Part shown: piece by piece, positions 36,546 through 51,300 of the stretch
Position numbering within the stretch: position 1 is the stretch's first letter
How the letters are laid out: each line of letters begins with the position of its first letter
DNA from: Lamellibrachia columna
Taxonomy: Eukaryota; Annelida; Polychaeta; Sabellida; Siboglinidae
DNA: 64,000 bases
Reading direction: 5' to 3'
NCBI GenBank assembly: GCA_963662155.1
Contig: OY759262.1
Span: 52,042,285 to 52,106,284 of the forward strand
Program-made: the position numbers and the translations under genes
The notes under the pieces: model-generated
What the model was told of the DNA's origin: nothing
The model's input: only the letters and a program-made list of their open reading frames with translations
Database searches by the model: none

Positions 36546-38139
36546 CTGGAAGGATGACGAAGAAGAGGTGCCACCAAGTAAAATTATTTTATGTTGCATG
36601 TACTTCATTCTGGTGCTTTTCAAAGTGAAATAATGATGTGCAGGTATATCTGGATTACAAATGAGTAAACATATTTTAGCGGTTTGCTATTACATTTTGT
36701 TGCTAGTAAATTTTGGCTTGAAAGCAGGTTGTAAAAATGCTAAAAAAGCTGTTCTACTATCAAATTGGTACACTTGGCATATCTGCATATTCTTTCACAT
36801 ACACGACACACAGGTATTGCTGCTGTTGCAAAGGGTTGCAGGGATACTATATGCACTTATTATTATTATAATATTTGGCTCAGAACTTTAAATGTTGATC
36901 AACACATGAAATCATCACCATTGATGTTGCATGTATATTATAATAAAAAAAAGTGTTTTAATTGTTTGTAAACTATGTGACAACTATTCTACATATTGTT
37001 TCCTGTATTTTCTTGCATAATTATATTGTAAGCGTCGAACCGTCGATTTAAAAATTGCGTCTTCTTCATTTTGACACGTTTCGCCGGTCGGCATATGTTA
37101 CAGTATATATAATTTACACTAAATAACACGATTTTATAATAAAAACATTTTTTTACGAACACCTACCGTACCTTTAACATTTGAATGGCAATATTTATGT
37201 GCGCATACTTTGTGCTGGTGCTGCATATGTGCTAGTTATTAGAAGCCAATAATAGCAGTGTTCTTTATCAACGACCAATATATCACGTACATATTCCAAG
37301 ACAATTCCAACGCACAGATGGCTGGGATGACGTACATTATTTTGACCGAAATATTCTCCTATTCGTCGTAGATTTCATCCGACGGAGATGTTCACGTAAA
37401 CAGAACAAAGAAGATGACGTTAGGGAAAGTAATCACCTGCCACAACATGGATAGCTGTATGCTGGTTAAGTATATGATTAGTGTTTGAAAAGCAAGAAGG
37501 AAAACATAATTGTCGGTGTTGTAACGAACATCTACATGTCCATCTTCGAGGGGGGGTCGAGGGACTCGTTCGAACCCCCCTTTTTTTAGACTTTTTAGCT
37601 TACAAAATACAGAAATCAACACGGAAATCCCAGAACAAAGTTGCCTTTATTTGTTTAACTACCATTTCTACAACTAACGGCTCTAAGTAATCTGATTGTT
37701 TTGCAAAGCAACACACTCCAGATGACAAGTGGACAATGATGTAACTGGCTTATCGAGAGCACTTTGTAAAGTACGTGTAACACCTACTGAGAGATGTATA
37801 GGATGTGTTACCTGTTGCCACGGAGAAAGGCTTTTATAAAAGTTTAGTTGATATGAAACAAAACCGTCTTATGATGACGCTAATACCACCACTAGTAGCC
37901 ATATAGCCAACATTTATTGGGTATGTATATTTATTATATTATTTATATTATACTAACTAGAAGGGTGTTTGTATATTTTTGTGGAACTCAGAAGTAATTC
38001 GTTATTTATTGAATCAATGATACCTTCCATAGATTGAGAACTTATTTTCCGGATTTGGCACACTAAATCACTACACAATTTTGTGTTGCATTTTAAATTA
38101 CTTCAGGCACCAGCCTGTACGATTGTGTCGACATATTCA
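36546..38139. other. intergenic DNA with simple and dispersed repeats
   Basis: 37690-37800 resembles 47080-47150 and 39165-39230 (short blocks such as CACTCCAGATG and GTGGACAATGA), so it likely belongs to repeat family R1 or a neighbour. No gene seen. Confidence 0.4.
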
Positions 38140-38720
38140 ATAATCTCAAGTGCGTCTTTCAAATGACAGAAAAGAGGTCACGTGACACAAACCGTTACCA
38201 GGTAGACTTTGCGAAATTTCATCATATTACTTTTTCTTTAAAATAGCGCAGTTTTTAGCCTTGCAATGATGAATCCACATGAACATGCTGAAGCTAAATT
38301 AGCACGTCGCTCCAAAACTAAATGCAAAAACTAAGCTCTAATGTAAATTATTAACGATAATGTCATGCACAACATGATAAATGTGCCGCTGTCCAGCACA
38401 CAACATTGAATGATTGATCGTCCTGAAAACATGTTATCGCTTACGATTTTTTTTTCAGCCATAAACGTTTTGTCTGACAGTCAACAATGATGCCGCTTCA
38501 TCTCAGAAAATGCGTCTTTTCGTTGAGATTATTTTAGCTGTGCACAATTAATCGTAATTGGTCGGTTTAATGCTTGCGTTGAAGTATGAACATAGCAGCC
38601 ATCACTAATAACCCAACATTAACATAGATCAAAGAACACTTTTACATACTGGCGGGGTCTACTATTGTTTGCGTGCTGGGGTTTGTTTTTTACGAAGAAA
38701 CTAATGAAATCTAAGAAAAA
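38140..38720 (+). repeat. repeat family R1, partial copy C (one core unit)
   Basis: Aligns with 43580-44040: shared TAGACTTTG, AGCGCAGTTTTT, AATGTCATGC, GATTGATCGTCCTGAAAACATGT, TCGTAATTGGTCGGTTTA and TGCTTGCGTT. Noncoding. Confidence 0.75.
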
Positions 38721-39900
38721 CACGTGAAGTCCATTCACTTACATTTCTGTAAATTCTCATTACAGTTTTTTGACGCCTTTATATAGTTAGCACCTTTCCC
38801 ACCAACGTATATTTAATTGTATAAATATTCCATATACAAAATTATTAATTATTAATCTTATTAACAAACATATTAATTGCTATGAAAATTATATTTTGTA
38901 TCATACATTGTGTTAAATTATGATTCTTTTTTACCTAGTTAATGAAATATATATTTTACTAAATTGGTATAAGTGATTATGTACAATAACCTAATCTCCG
39001 TCTTGCTTATATTTGTGACTACAGCGACACGACAAACGAGAATTTTAGGACCAACACGGGAGAACGAGTCATGACCTACAAATCCTGGCCATGCCCTTCA
39101 ACAAACATGTGTATACCAGATACGGTGGAAATGTTTGTTGCAGCGGTGTAATTCAACAAGATTGCTATCGAAAGCAGCACGCTCCAGATGTCAAATAGAC
39201 AAGGCAGCTCATTGACAATCGAGAGTCCAACAATTTGTAATCTTTACGTGGCCCACTCTGTTAATTTGTTTGTTTAGACAGCATATACTGGATCAGCAGA
39301 TACTTTGTTCAGTTCAGTTATCTACATATAATATGTCCAGGCGAGATCTCCGCTGCCACGTCTACATAGGCTTTGTCAGCCGTGAATATCATATAAGCTG
39401 ACGTCGCTTCCACACAATGACAAAGAAACACACCACACATTTGAGTGTCATTATTTATTGTGGACAAATAAGAAATCACAAGAATGTTTTTTCTATTTCT
39501 CCATTGTCCAGCGCGACGTCAGTTGCTTCATTGCGTGGAGAAACCAGTGGCTTTAGCAAAGCCGGGTTCTGAAGAAAAGCACAAAAACACACCATGAGAG
39601 ATCGACCGTGCGGCCGGTCACTATAGATACATGTTCCACTTCGAGTTTGACGAGGTATTTATCTTTCATTCTCCTCCTATATGCTATGCATCTCGGGGGC
39701 CAAACTTATAAGGGTTTATCTACAGGTCCCACGGCCGAGTCGCCTCAAATTTATTATTTTCCGAAATCCACCCCGCTATTACCCTTTGTATGAACAATCG
39801 AATTACCGTTTGTAATAATTGTTATGTATTAACACCCAGGTAAAGAGGCAATGGTTACTCGTAACAATAATTTGATTACTTATTGTGAAGTATTAATATG

Positions 39901-39991
<91 letters not shown>

Positions 39992-40064
39992 CATAAGCGT
40001 TACATGGGTGTGAGTACGACGCAACACATGAAGCCAAAAGCAAATTATTTTACAAAACTCTCTG
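38721..40064. other. intergenic DNA upstream of the WAP-Kunitz gene 3' end
   Basis: No gene seen except a (TA)n tract at about 39905-39988. Confidence 0.5.
39903..39989. repeat. (TA)n microsatellite
   Basis: About 43 TA units. Confidence 0.95.
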
Positions 40065-41272
40065 TCAATCCTTACGTCGACTGCGGCAGGAGCACATGGG
40101 ACATCCATACTTGTTTGTGTTCTTTCCGTGTTTGCACTTGAGCGTGCACTTGATGTGGCGGCACGGCATTGACTTGGCCCGACAGTTCACCTGACAAGCC
40201 CGTAATTTCACGAACCGGTTCTTGTTGCCGCCGCATCCGCCGTAGCGGAACTTCTGGCACGAGCCCGTCACCTTGTTGTAGAACCAACGTGGCAGGTTGG
40301 CCTTGCAACGGCCTTTCACGGGTGGCAGATAGCAGAAGGGCGGTAGACCTTCGTGCAAACAGATCGTATACGGCGTATGATTCAATCAGTTCAGCAATAT
40401 AGTAGCCCGGACATTGTTAGCATATATAGTTATTCTGTTGAAACTATGAAACTTATGTTGAAACGCCTAGAAAGCCCCCTACAAGTACGATATCGTTTTT
40501 GCTGAAGCATTCAATCACATACATTATAATTGTATATTGCATTATAATGTATTATAAACGCGAACGGTATTTTAAATGTAGCCAACTGTAGATTGCCTTA
40601 CTTCCGTTGGTCATAAAAGGATAATTGAAAACACCGTGTCCTGCATAAGAGGTAATTACGGTAACAGAGTGTGACATCTGGAACAAACTTACGAAACAGT
40701 CACCATTCTAACGATCTCATAACATATGACCAACGTTCTAGCAGTTAACAATATCACGTTTTATTTGAATCCGCATGTGTCATAGCAGAACGTATTTCTC
40801 ATAGAGATGCATGTCATATAAGTTTTGTGTTACACGGTCGTGGAAATACAGCTAAAATAATTCCAATTTTTTCTGAATGTTCAAGATTTCTGATTGAAAT
40901 TAATGTTGATTTCGACAGAGATTTTTTTCATAGCAAATTATAGCTATGGCATTTTTCTAACAAAACGTGAGAACAATTGATTCCAGCTTATATATTGACA
41001 TATGTCACCCACCCGGAGCTGCAGGAGACACCGGTTTCATGCACTGGTGACCGCATCCATTTGAGCAGCACACCATGCCTCGAGCAGTACAGTTGGAACA
41101 CTGCTCGGCACAGATACCCCCTTCTGTGACTAATGGACATCTTCCGATTAACGCATTCCGTGATACTGCAAACGGCGGATAACAGTGATTTAGCACTAAG
41201 ACGTGCAACAAGCCATGCATTTTTTACGCTTTGGTCAACATTTCTTTACACTTATTGTGACTTTTATATATG

Positions 41273-41337
<65 letters not shown>

Positions 41338-41352
41338 CATTATACATGTACG

Positions 41353-41425
<73 letters not shown>

Positions 41426-41595
41426 TACATGCATACATATATACTTGCATACATACATGCATAAATACATACTTATGTAGAGTACTGATTTAGGAGTCAT
41501 AGAATTAGTCTTATGAAAGTGAACTACATACCGCTCGCAGCGCCACCCGCATACACCGCCAGTAACAGACATAAGTACTTGTTGAACATGTTCAT
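40065..41595 (-). CDS. secreted WAP-Kunitz protease inhibitor (3 coding exons)
   Basis: Exon 1 (41595-41532) encodes a signal peptide ([20 protein letters not shown]). Exon 2 (41165-41014) encodes a WAP domain with eight Cys (GRCPLV...ICAEQC...VCC...GCGHQC). Exon 3 (40348-40065) encodes a Kunitz domain with six Cys ([18 protein letters not shown], then YGGCGGN, ending ACQVNC; P1 Lys after the second Cys suggests a trypsin-like target) plus a Cys-rich antistasin-like tail ([20 protein letters not shown] then CPMCSC) and a stop. All coding introns are phase 1, as in shuffled domain exons, with GT/AG ends. An acceptor precedes the ATG, and an untranslated exon ends near 42185. No disruption seen. 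Similar multi-domain inhibitors occur in shell matrix, venom and mucus, but the tissue is unknown. Confidence 0.85.
41275..41421. repeat. two (TA)n tracts in intron 1 of the WAP-Kunitz gene
   Basis: (TA)n at 41275-41332 and 41356-41421, followed by ATGCATACATGCATACATAT. The paralogous intron at 63711-64000 has a GTAT-type repeat at the matching place, so a related repeat was present before duplication or arose at the same site. Confidence 0.9.
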
Positions 41596-41889
41596 CTGAA
41601 ACAATGAAACAATGTAATTTTTTATGAAATCAAGTGTGTATGTGCATTAGCTATGCTAAAAGAGGAATCACACTGCGGATACGAGCTAAGAATGCCTATG
41701 CAGTCTTATTTATGCCTTTATAATATGAACAATGGAACATCATTAAGAATAGGATTTTGTTTTAAACGATTTCTTATTTCATTGTGCTATGACTCAAAAC
41801 TCAACACATGATTACTTAAAACTGTTATGGTCAATCAATATGAATTGTGTGTATTCTAGTTAAAGAACATTAACCTTATCGCATAGTTC

Positions 41890-42400
41890 ATTATAGTACG
41901 CTACGTGTGCAAGATGATAATAAGACAAATCATTGATAGACCCAACAATGACAATGAACGACAGTGAGAAATCTGTATTGGTGAAGATTATTAACAATGT
42001 TGATGTGCACACCAAACATGCCTTTCAAGAAAATAGCTTTAGCACGATCTTCGCAACAGACAAGAATATGTTTGTCGTTTGTATACACAGCGTTGTTACT
42101 CTACAGCTATGCTTTCGTTTACAAAAACTTGATGACTTAATGCGCTACACTACTTCGTTAGAGCATCGAGAAAATCCCACCAACCTTTGCAACGTCAACG
42201 TGGCTGTCCTCTGAATTCACTTCACCGGAGGCGCCGCTATAACTAACGGAGCATGCGTCATGGTTCACTGACTACGGACGTTCACTGACTAGGCGCTCTT
42301 CGATTGGTCGGTCTACTATCGAACTTCACGTTACAGTCACCCCTACGCTCGTACGCACACACACGACGCCACAACTGCGCATTTTACTGCCTTGTGACTA
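41890..42400 (-). repeat. promoter/5' exon segment duplicated in inverted orientation at 62.88-63.38 kb
   Basis: Shared with the reverse complement of 62880-63380: CTGAATTCACTTCACCGGAG, GCGTCATGGTTCACTGAC, CTCTTCGATTGGT and GAACTTCACGTTACAGTCAC, and in the intron ACCCAACAATGACAATGAACGAC. On the minus strand an untranslated exon would end at 42185 (GCAAAG|GTTGGT). Confidence 0.85.
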
Positions 42401-42503
42401 TATTTTAGTCAGCAAGCCGCTTTCTTATAACGTACGGGGTCGTGCACGTTAAATAACTGTCCTCATGAAACCGACATTTGCGAAATCAGGCTCATGTTTG
42501 TTG

Positions 42504-45010
<2,507 letters not shown>

Positions 45011-45149
45011 TTGTTTATCTGTTTATTGTTTTAATGAAATGACGAATGAGGTGGTCGTCGTACTTACGCCGGAACAAAACATGTCCACTAAAGCAAGCTG
45101 TCAATAGATAATCTTTCCTTTCATTTATGATCCTCTGTAAAAACACTAT

Positions 45150-45300
45150 TTTTTATACTCAATCTCACTGTCGTTTACTAAAGCTACTTCGTGTTCGTTA
45201 GTTCTTCAACTTTCTATAAATTTGAAAAGATAAAAACACGTTTTACCAATATTTTAATAATCATTTATTAGCTAAACAATCTTCTATTTTATACCCTTTT
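45150..45300 (+). repeat. dispersed block paired with 47210-47345
   Basis: TTTACTAAAGCTACTTCGTGTTC, GTTCTTCAAC, TTACCAATNTTTT and TCATTNATTAGCTAAACAA are shared with 47210-47345 in the same orientation. Confidence 0.7.
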
Positions 45301-45479
45301 TATTCACTTTGTCGTGTGGTGTTATTGAACCACATTCTACTAGTTGTTCATAACTAACGTCTCTCCATTCTGTAATAAGCGTAATAAAGCTTATCTTTGT
45401 TCTCTCTAGTGTGTGTACAGGCCCGTAGGAAGCATGCGTTTATGGTAAGGTAAACCTTGATAACTGACTATGTTTTCAT

Positions 45480-46350
45480 GTGATTTTGTTTAACTGCATA
45501 ATTTTCTTTAAACAAAAAAATCCCAACACGGAAACAATAGTAGCCTCAGCCAGCATGTAAAAGTGTTCTTTCATCTATGTCAACGTTGGATTATTAATGA
45601 TGACTGATATTTGTATACTTCAACGCAAGCATTAAACCAACCAATTACAAGTAATTGTGCAAAGCTAAAATAATCTCAACGACAAGACACATTTTCCAGA
45701 TTGGAAGTGGACAATAACTGTGGTTTGCTCCCATATACAGTGCTACCGCCGAGTTGAAGCAGGCGCGGGGACCGCGAGACGTAGGCCAGATGTTATCTCC
45801 TTCTTAAATTTAGTCCATACCTCATGATACACAATGTCTTCATGTGTTTTTTTCGTAAATTGCCTCAGTTTCTTCGTAAAAAAATCCCACCACGCCAACA
45901 ATAGTAGACCCCGCCAGTATGTAAACGTTTTCTTTCATCTACGTCAATGTTGGGTTATTAGTGATGGCTGATGTATTTATTCTTCACCGAAAGCATTAAA
46001 ACGACCAATTAGGACTAGTTGTGCACATCTAATATAATCTCAACGACAAGACACATATTCTGAGATGAAACGCCATCTTTGTTTGCCGTCAGACAAACCG
46101 TTTATGACTGAAAAAAACGTAAGTGATGACATGGTTGAGGAATATCAATCATTCAATTATGTATTTTGAATAACGGCAACATGCATTGATGTTGTTCATT
46201 ATCTTAAATTGCATCCGTTTCTTTGTAAAACATTCCCAACGCACAAAGTAGACCCCGACAGTATGCAAAAAGTGTTCTTTGATATATGTTTAATGTTGGG
46301 TTATTACTGATGTTGATGTCTGTGTACTCCAACGCAAGCATTAAACGACC
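45480..46350 (+). repeat. R1 core units, tandem array of three
   Basis: The GCATTAAA(N)CNACCAATT block occurs at ~45627, 45991 and 46337, a spacing of ~350-360 bp, in the orientation of copy B. Confidence 0.75.
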
Positions 46351-47601
46351 AATTAACCACTCAAGCAATCAGATATTCGCACGCTCTCGGCAGAGTACAT
46401 ATCGGCGGAGGCTCTTGCTGCGCTCGGTTTCTTGGTTGAAGGCCTACTCCCCAGTTCTAGTTATAGTTGTTTCCAGCACTCGGCAATGTTCTGTAAACTA
46501 ACGAGTTTGAATGTTGTGGTTATTACAATTGTATGGTGTTTAGGTGTCTCGTTCAACTCGTCAGTATTTTACAAAACATTATCACTAAGCCCACTTTACT
46601 AACGTTATATTAACTGGCTAGTCTGTATGTTACGGTTACTACAATGGTATGGTGTTTCGAGGTCCAATTCAACTAGTCAGCCTTTTACAAAGCATTAATG
46701 CTAAGCCGACCTTCAATATGCTGGCATTGAGGGTGGTCACTGCCAGGGTGCAAGTCGTCCTCGATGGTTCTTTTACGTCTCAATTCAATGAGACGGAACA
46801 TACATTAACGTGATCATCCAAATAACGAGGGATACACAGTCTCCAATGTTGAGAGCCATTATTTTATACCACAAATACTCAGAACGATGTCGTGTAAAGC
46901 AGATGTGCTAACAACTACATTACCGTGCCTCACAGGATAGGCTTTTATGAAGCCACGGTGACATTTTTAGATAATTGTTTTTTATGAAGAAATAACCCCA
47001 TAACTTCCCGAACTTTACTCTATTAAGTTACATTTGTACAGGTACAATTAACTGTTCTACGTAATTTGATTGCAATTCAAACAAACAAACTCCAGAATGG
47101 AGTGGACAATGAAGCCAATCGCTTAATGACAGCGTTTTTTTATAATACGTGTAACCCGCCCTTTTTATATATTTTTAATGGTATTGAACACATTTCACAC
47201 TGCAAACATTGTTATATTCAATATCACTGTTCTTTACTAAAGCTACTTCGTGTTCTTTCGTTCTTCAACGTTATATACATTTGTAGAAAAAACGTCTTAC
47301 CAATGTTTTCATAATCATTCATTAGCTAAACAAATCGTCTGCTTTGCAATCAACAAAGCAGAGTCGAATTAAATTTCAGTCGAATTTTCGAGCAGTCTCT
47401 TCTTGATGTTATTGGGCACGGACCACAGTCAGAATCCATCCGCCATTACATACATAAAGAATCCCAATAAAAAAATTCATTGTGCAGATAGGATTTATTT
47501 GTGAGAGCAGAAATTGTGTGGATGAGGGAGTGGAAGTGATGTTCTTGTGCACAGTAGCATCTAAGCTTTGAAATGATGCCATTTGTCATTAGGTATACCA
47601 G
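46351..47601. other. intergenic repeat-derived DNA
   Basis: No supportable gene. Contains the second copy of the 45150-45300 block (47210-47345). Confidence 0.45.
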
Positions 47602-47715
47602 TTGCGTAAGGACACAGTGGCTGTTAGGCAGGATGTACTCATATTTTGGAAACTGGGGAATTTCATGGCAGAAATGCAGGGGCATCATGCTTTGAAGCAA
47701 TTTGTGCGAAAAGAG
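47602..47715 (+). other. exon-like segment, unassigned
   Basis: 38 codons (LRKDTVAVRQDVLIFW, then KLGNFMAEMQGHHALKQFVR) between GGTATACCAG and GAG|GTATGT. In-phase exon appearance, but no family recognised and no partner exons found. Confidence 0.25.
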
Positions 47716-47920
47716 GTATGTCATTTTCACGAATTTTACACACCAGGTGTCTTAGTGGGTCTGTCATTTTCTGTGAATTTAAAAAAAAAATTGTAGGATA
47801 AATTTTCAATGTAGGCGCAAGAATGTTATAATGGTCGTCTATGGGAAAAGTGACTGTGGTCCGTGCCCTATTGAACAATAATTACAGTTTATATCATAAT
47901 ATTATAACAACTCATACAGA

Positions 47921-48136
47921 ATGTTAAATAGGCTGCCTATGAGATACAGCGCCAGCCACATGTTTGCTGCGGCCAATGTCAACTCTTGTAAATGCGTCAC
48001 CAGAAATACTATTTATAGTTTAATGACTAGGATTGAGAAGTCATTGAATCCAATTATTCAGGTCATTTTATTTCGCGACACCTATTTTACATCTAAATTG
48101 AGAATTCACTGGATTGCATCCTTGTATAATCTTTAA
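47921..48136 (+). pseudogene. LINE ORF2 C-terminal tail
   Basis: The frame NRLPMRYSASHMFAAANVNSC then IYSLMTRIEKSLNPII matches the very C-terminus of certain LINE polyproteins (R-x-P-x-R-x-S-A-x-x-M-F...Y-x-x-x-x-R-I-x-x-S-x-N). About 70 codons; no RT domain nearby. Confidence 0.6.
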
Positions 48137-48337
48137 ATATACGTTTTTATTTAGTAATTTTTTGTTATATTTTTTATTTTATATAAACAAACTGCTGATT
48201 GTCTGAAACAATTAACTTATTATACATATGGATGTGTATGTATATATATATATATATTTATATATATGTATATGGGTGTGTGCGTATGTGTGCATGTATA
48301 TGTATGTATGCGTGTATATATGTATGCTTGTATGTAC

Positions 48338-48411
<74 letters not shown>

Positions 48412-48501
48412 ATATGTGTATGAATGTATATTTCTATATGTATATTTCTACATGTTTACCTGGCATAATGTTTACATTTATTGTTATGCTCAATGTGTGT
48501 G

Positions 48502-48535
<34 letters not shown>
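48338..48535. repeat. TA-rich simple repeats
   Basis: (TA)n at about 48338-48405 and 48505-48533, set in TATG/TGTA-rich DNA from 48225. Confidence 0.9.
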
Positions 48536-48540
<5 letters not shown>

Positions 48541-48689
48541 TCTACATGTATTTTATGTATATCTATGGACTTTTTGTGTGAATTAAAAACATTATTATTA
48601 TGATTATATATCACGGGGCATTTAAAAAAGTGAAGTGACTATTACATGAATATCACTAAAACAATAAAAAACAAACAAATACTGGACTA

Positions 48690-50928
48690 CTGTATATACT
48701 TTTAGCATGACCGTTCCAGCAATAAAACCATATATGAGGTAGGCGATCAAAAACAATACTAAACTTACATACTGAGATTAGATTTGGCCCATGTGTGCAC
48801 ATGTTCTCAGCTTTGCAATACGTTCACGAAAAATATATCAATAGTGGCCATGTGTGTTTACAATACACGATTTCCGGTCGTAGGCGTTTATAATTCTAGC
48901 ACAGCCGAGTGTCAAATGTCATTTGCCTGCAAAAAATATGATTGCGTACTTTAACAACATGCACAACAATAAACAGCTCGCATGTATTTAATACAGTGTT
49001 AAATACTAGCGTTGTTCCGTTACACGGATCCAGAGTCCCCGAACAAACACTTTATTTTGGTCGGTTTGTTTTTTATCAGGTCAGAATTAATTGTGAAGAC
49101 ACCGAAAGGTGACGCACACCTGCACTTGTTCCTCTGATGAGGAGATTTCTAAAATGTTAACCTGAGACATTGTCACAAGTACTGTCATACGTAAGTTAGC
49201 CGATCTCAATGATTTTATTGTCACACGTGGCAGCAGTATTCAGCCTGGAACGCTGAGACTTTTACAAGGGTGATTGTTTTGGCAATCACTTGTTGCACTA
49301 TGAACCGGATTTAAACAAATGCGAAGGCATCGTGGTGGCGACATTCTTTAAGCACCGCAGACGTGTCAATATCTTTGCGAAATCTGACAATTTTTAAGTT
49401 AGGCTCGTTTGCAACAAAACTAAAAGTTCTGGAGCAAAGTGATGTTCACCCAATGTCAAAGTCAATGTTGGTTTTTTAGTGACGAAAGATGTATGTATAC
49501 TTAAGCGCAAGCATTAAACCGACCAATTTGGCCTAACTGGGCACACTTAAAATAATCTCAACGACATGATATATTTTCTGAGATGAAAAGCATCGTTGAT
49601 TGCCGTCAGACAAAACGTTTACGACTGAAAAAATCGTAAGTGATGATATGTTTGAGGAAGATCAATCATTCATTGTTGTGTGTTGGATAGCTGCAGCATT
49701 TATTGATGTTGTTCATTATTTTAATTGCATCAGTTTCTTTGTAAAAACATTTCCAACGCACAAATAATACTACACCCCGCCAGTATGCCAAACAAATTTC
49801 TTTGATCTACGTTAATGTTGGGTTTTTACTGACGAAAGATGTATGTATATTTAAGCGCAAGCATTAAACCGACCAATTACGACTAATTGTGAACAGCTAC
49901 AAAACTCTCAACGACAGTATACATTTTCTGAGATGAAAAGGCATCGTTGATGGACGTCAGACAAACGTTTATGGCTGAATAAATCGCAAGTGATGACATT
50001 TTTGAGGACGATCAATCATTCATTGTTGTGAGTTGGATATTGGCAGCATTTATTGACGTTGTTCATTATTTTAATTGCATCAGTTTATTGTAAAACTTTC
50101 CCAACGCACAACCAATAGTAGACCCCGCCAGTATGCAAAAAGTGTTCTTTGATCAATGTTAATGCTTGGTTTTTAGTGAAGAATGATGTATGTATACTTC
50201 AGCTCAAGCATTAGACCGACCAATTACGACTAATTGTGAACATCTACAATACTCTCAACCACAATACTCATTTTCTGAGATGAAACAGCATCATTGTTAG
50301 CTGTCAGACGGAATGATTATGGCTGAAAAAATCGTAAGTGATGACATGTTTGAGGACGATCAATCATTCATTGTTGTGTGTTGGATAGCGGCAGCATTTA
50401 CTGATGTTGTACATGACATTATCGTTATTAAGTTACATTAGCGCTTAGTTTTTACTTGCGACATGCGAGTTTAGCTGACAAGGCTACAAACTGCGCTATT
50501 TTGAAGAAAAAAGGTAATATGATCAACTTTCGCAAAGTCTACTTGTCAACGATTTGTAAGCTCGTGGTTCGTCATGAATATGATGTTATTTTTCTATTGA
50601 ACAGTCTGCGTTGTCAGCCCATGTCTTTGGCTACATCCACTAATTTGAACTGTTCAACACTTTTGAGCACATGTGGTATCACCAAACGATTCAGACTAGT
50701 GTGTTTTGTTCCAGATTTCAGGCGGGTAATCTTGAGTGAATACACAGTTCCCTTTTACAAAAATAGACCCATTAATACAGTATGCTTATGACTCAATGTA
50801 TATTTATAGACCTAACATTAGTGGGACATATGTAAACACATATGTGGAGGTTTTGTTCTTTAACATTATGCAAATTAGCCTAATTAAATTAGATTGTGAA
50901 TAGCATAACTTAGGTAAATTGTATTTTC

Positions 50929-50980
<52 letters not shown>

Positions 50981-51300
50981 CCCTATTCCTGTCTGGCCTT
51001 ACTGCTTCCTACGGGCTTAAAATTGGACAGAATGGCTCAGTCCGACACAACTGAACATTTCCCCGAACCACCTTTTCTAAACGTGCGTGTGTGTGAATGT
51101 GTGTGCGTGTGAATGCGTGCGTGCGTGCGTACACAACACTCTGTTATTATGTCATCTTATAATCTTATCTCCTTCGTAGTCTTCACGTTGGGTTTTGATG
51201 TACGTTCTTTCTTCTGTCCATTAATTTATCCTGAAGAGGTGTACACCAAGCCAATCCCAACGTCACGCTAGTCGCCCGAGTCGGTAATGAAATCTGACCC
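48690..51300 (+). repeat. repeat family R1, copy B (three core units)
   Basis: Inverted counterpart of copy A with a tandem array of ~350-bp core units at 49450-50430 (GCATTAAACCGACCAATT at ~49511 and 49861, with a variant at ~50207). It has its own (TA)n at 50937-50979 and ends in the GTGC microsatellite and GTTTTGATGTACGTTC block. Confidence 0.75.
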
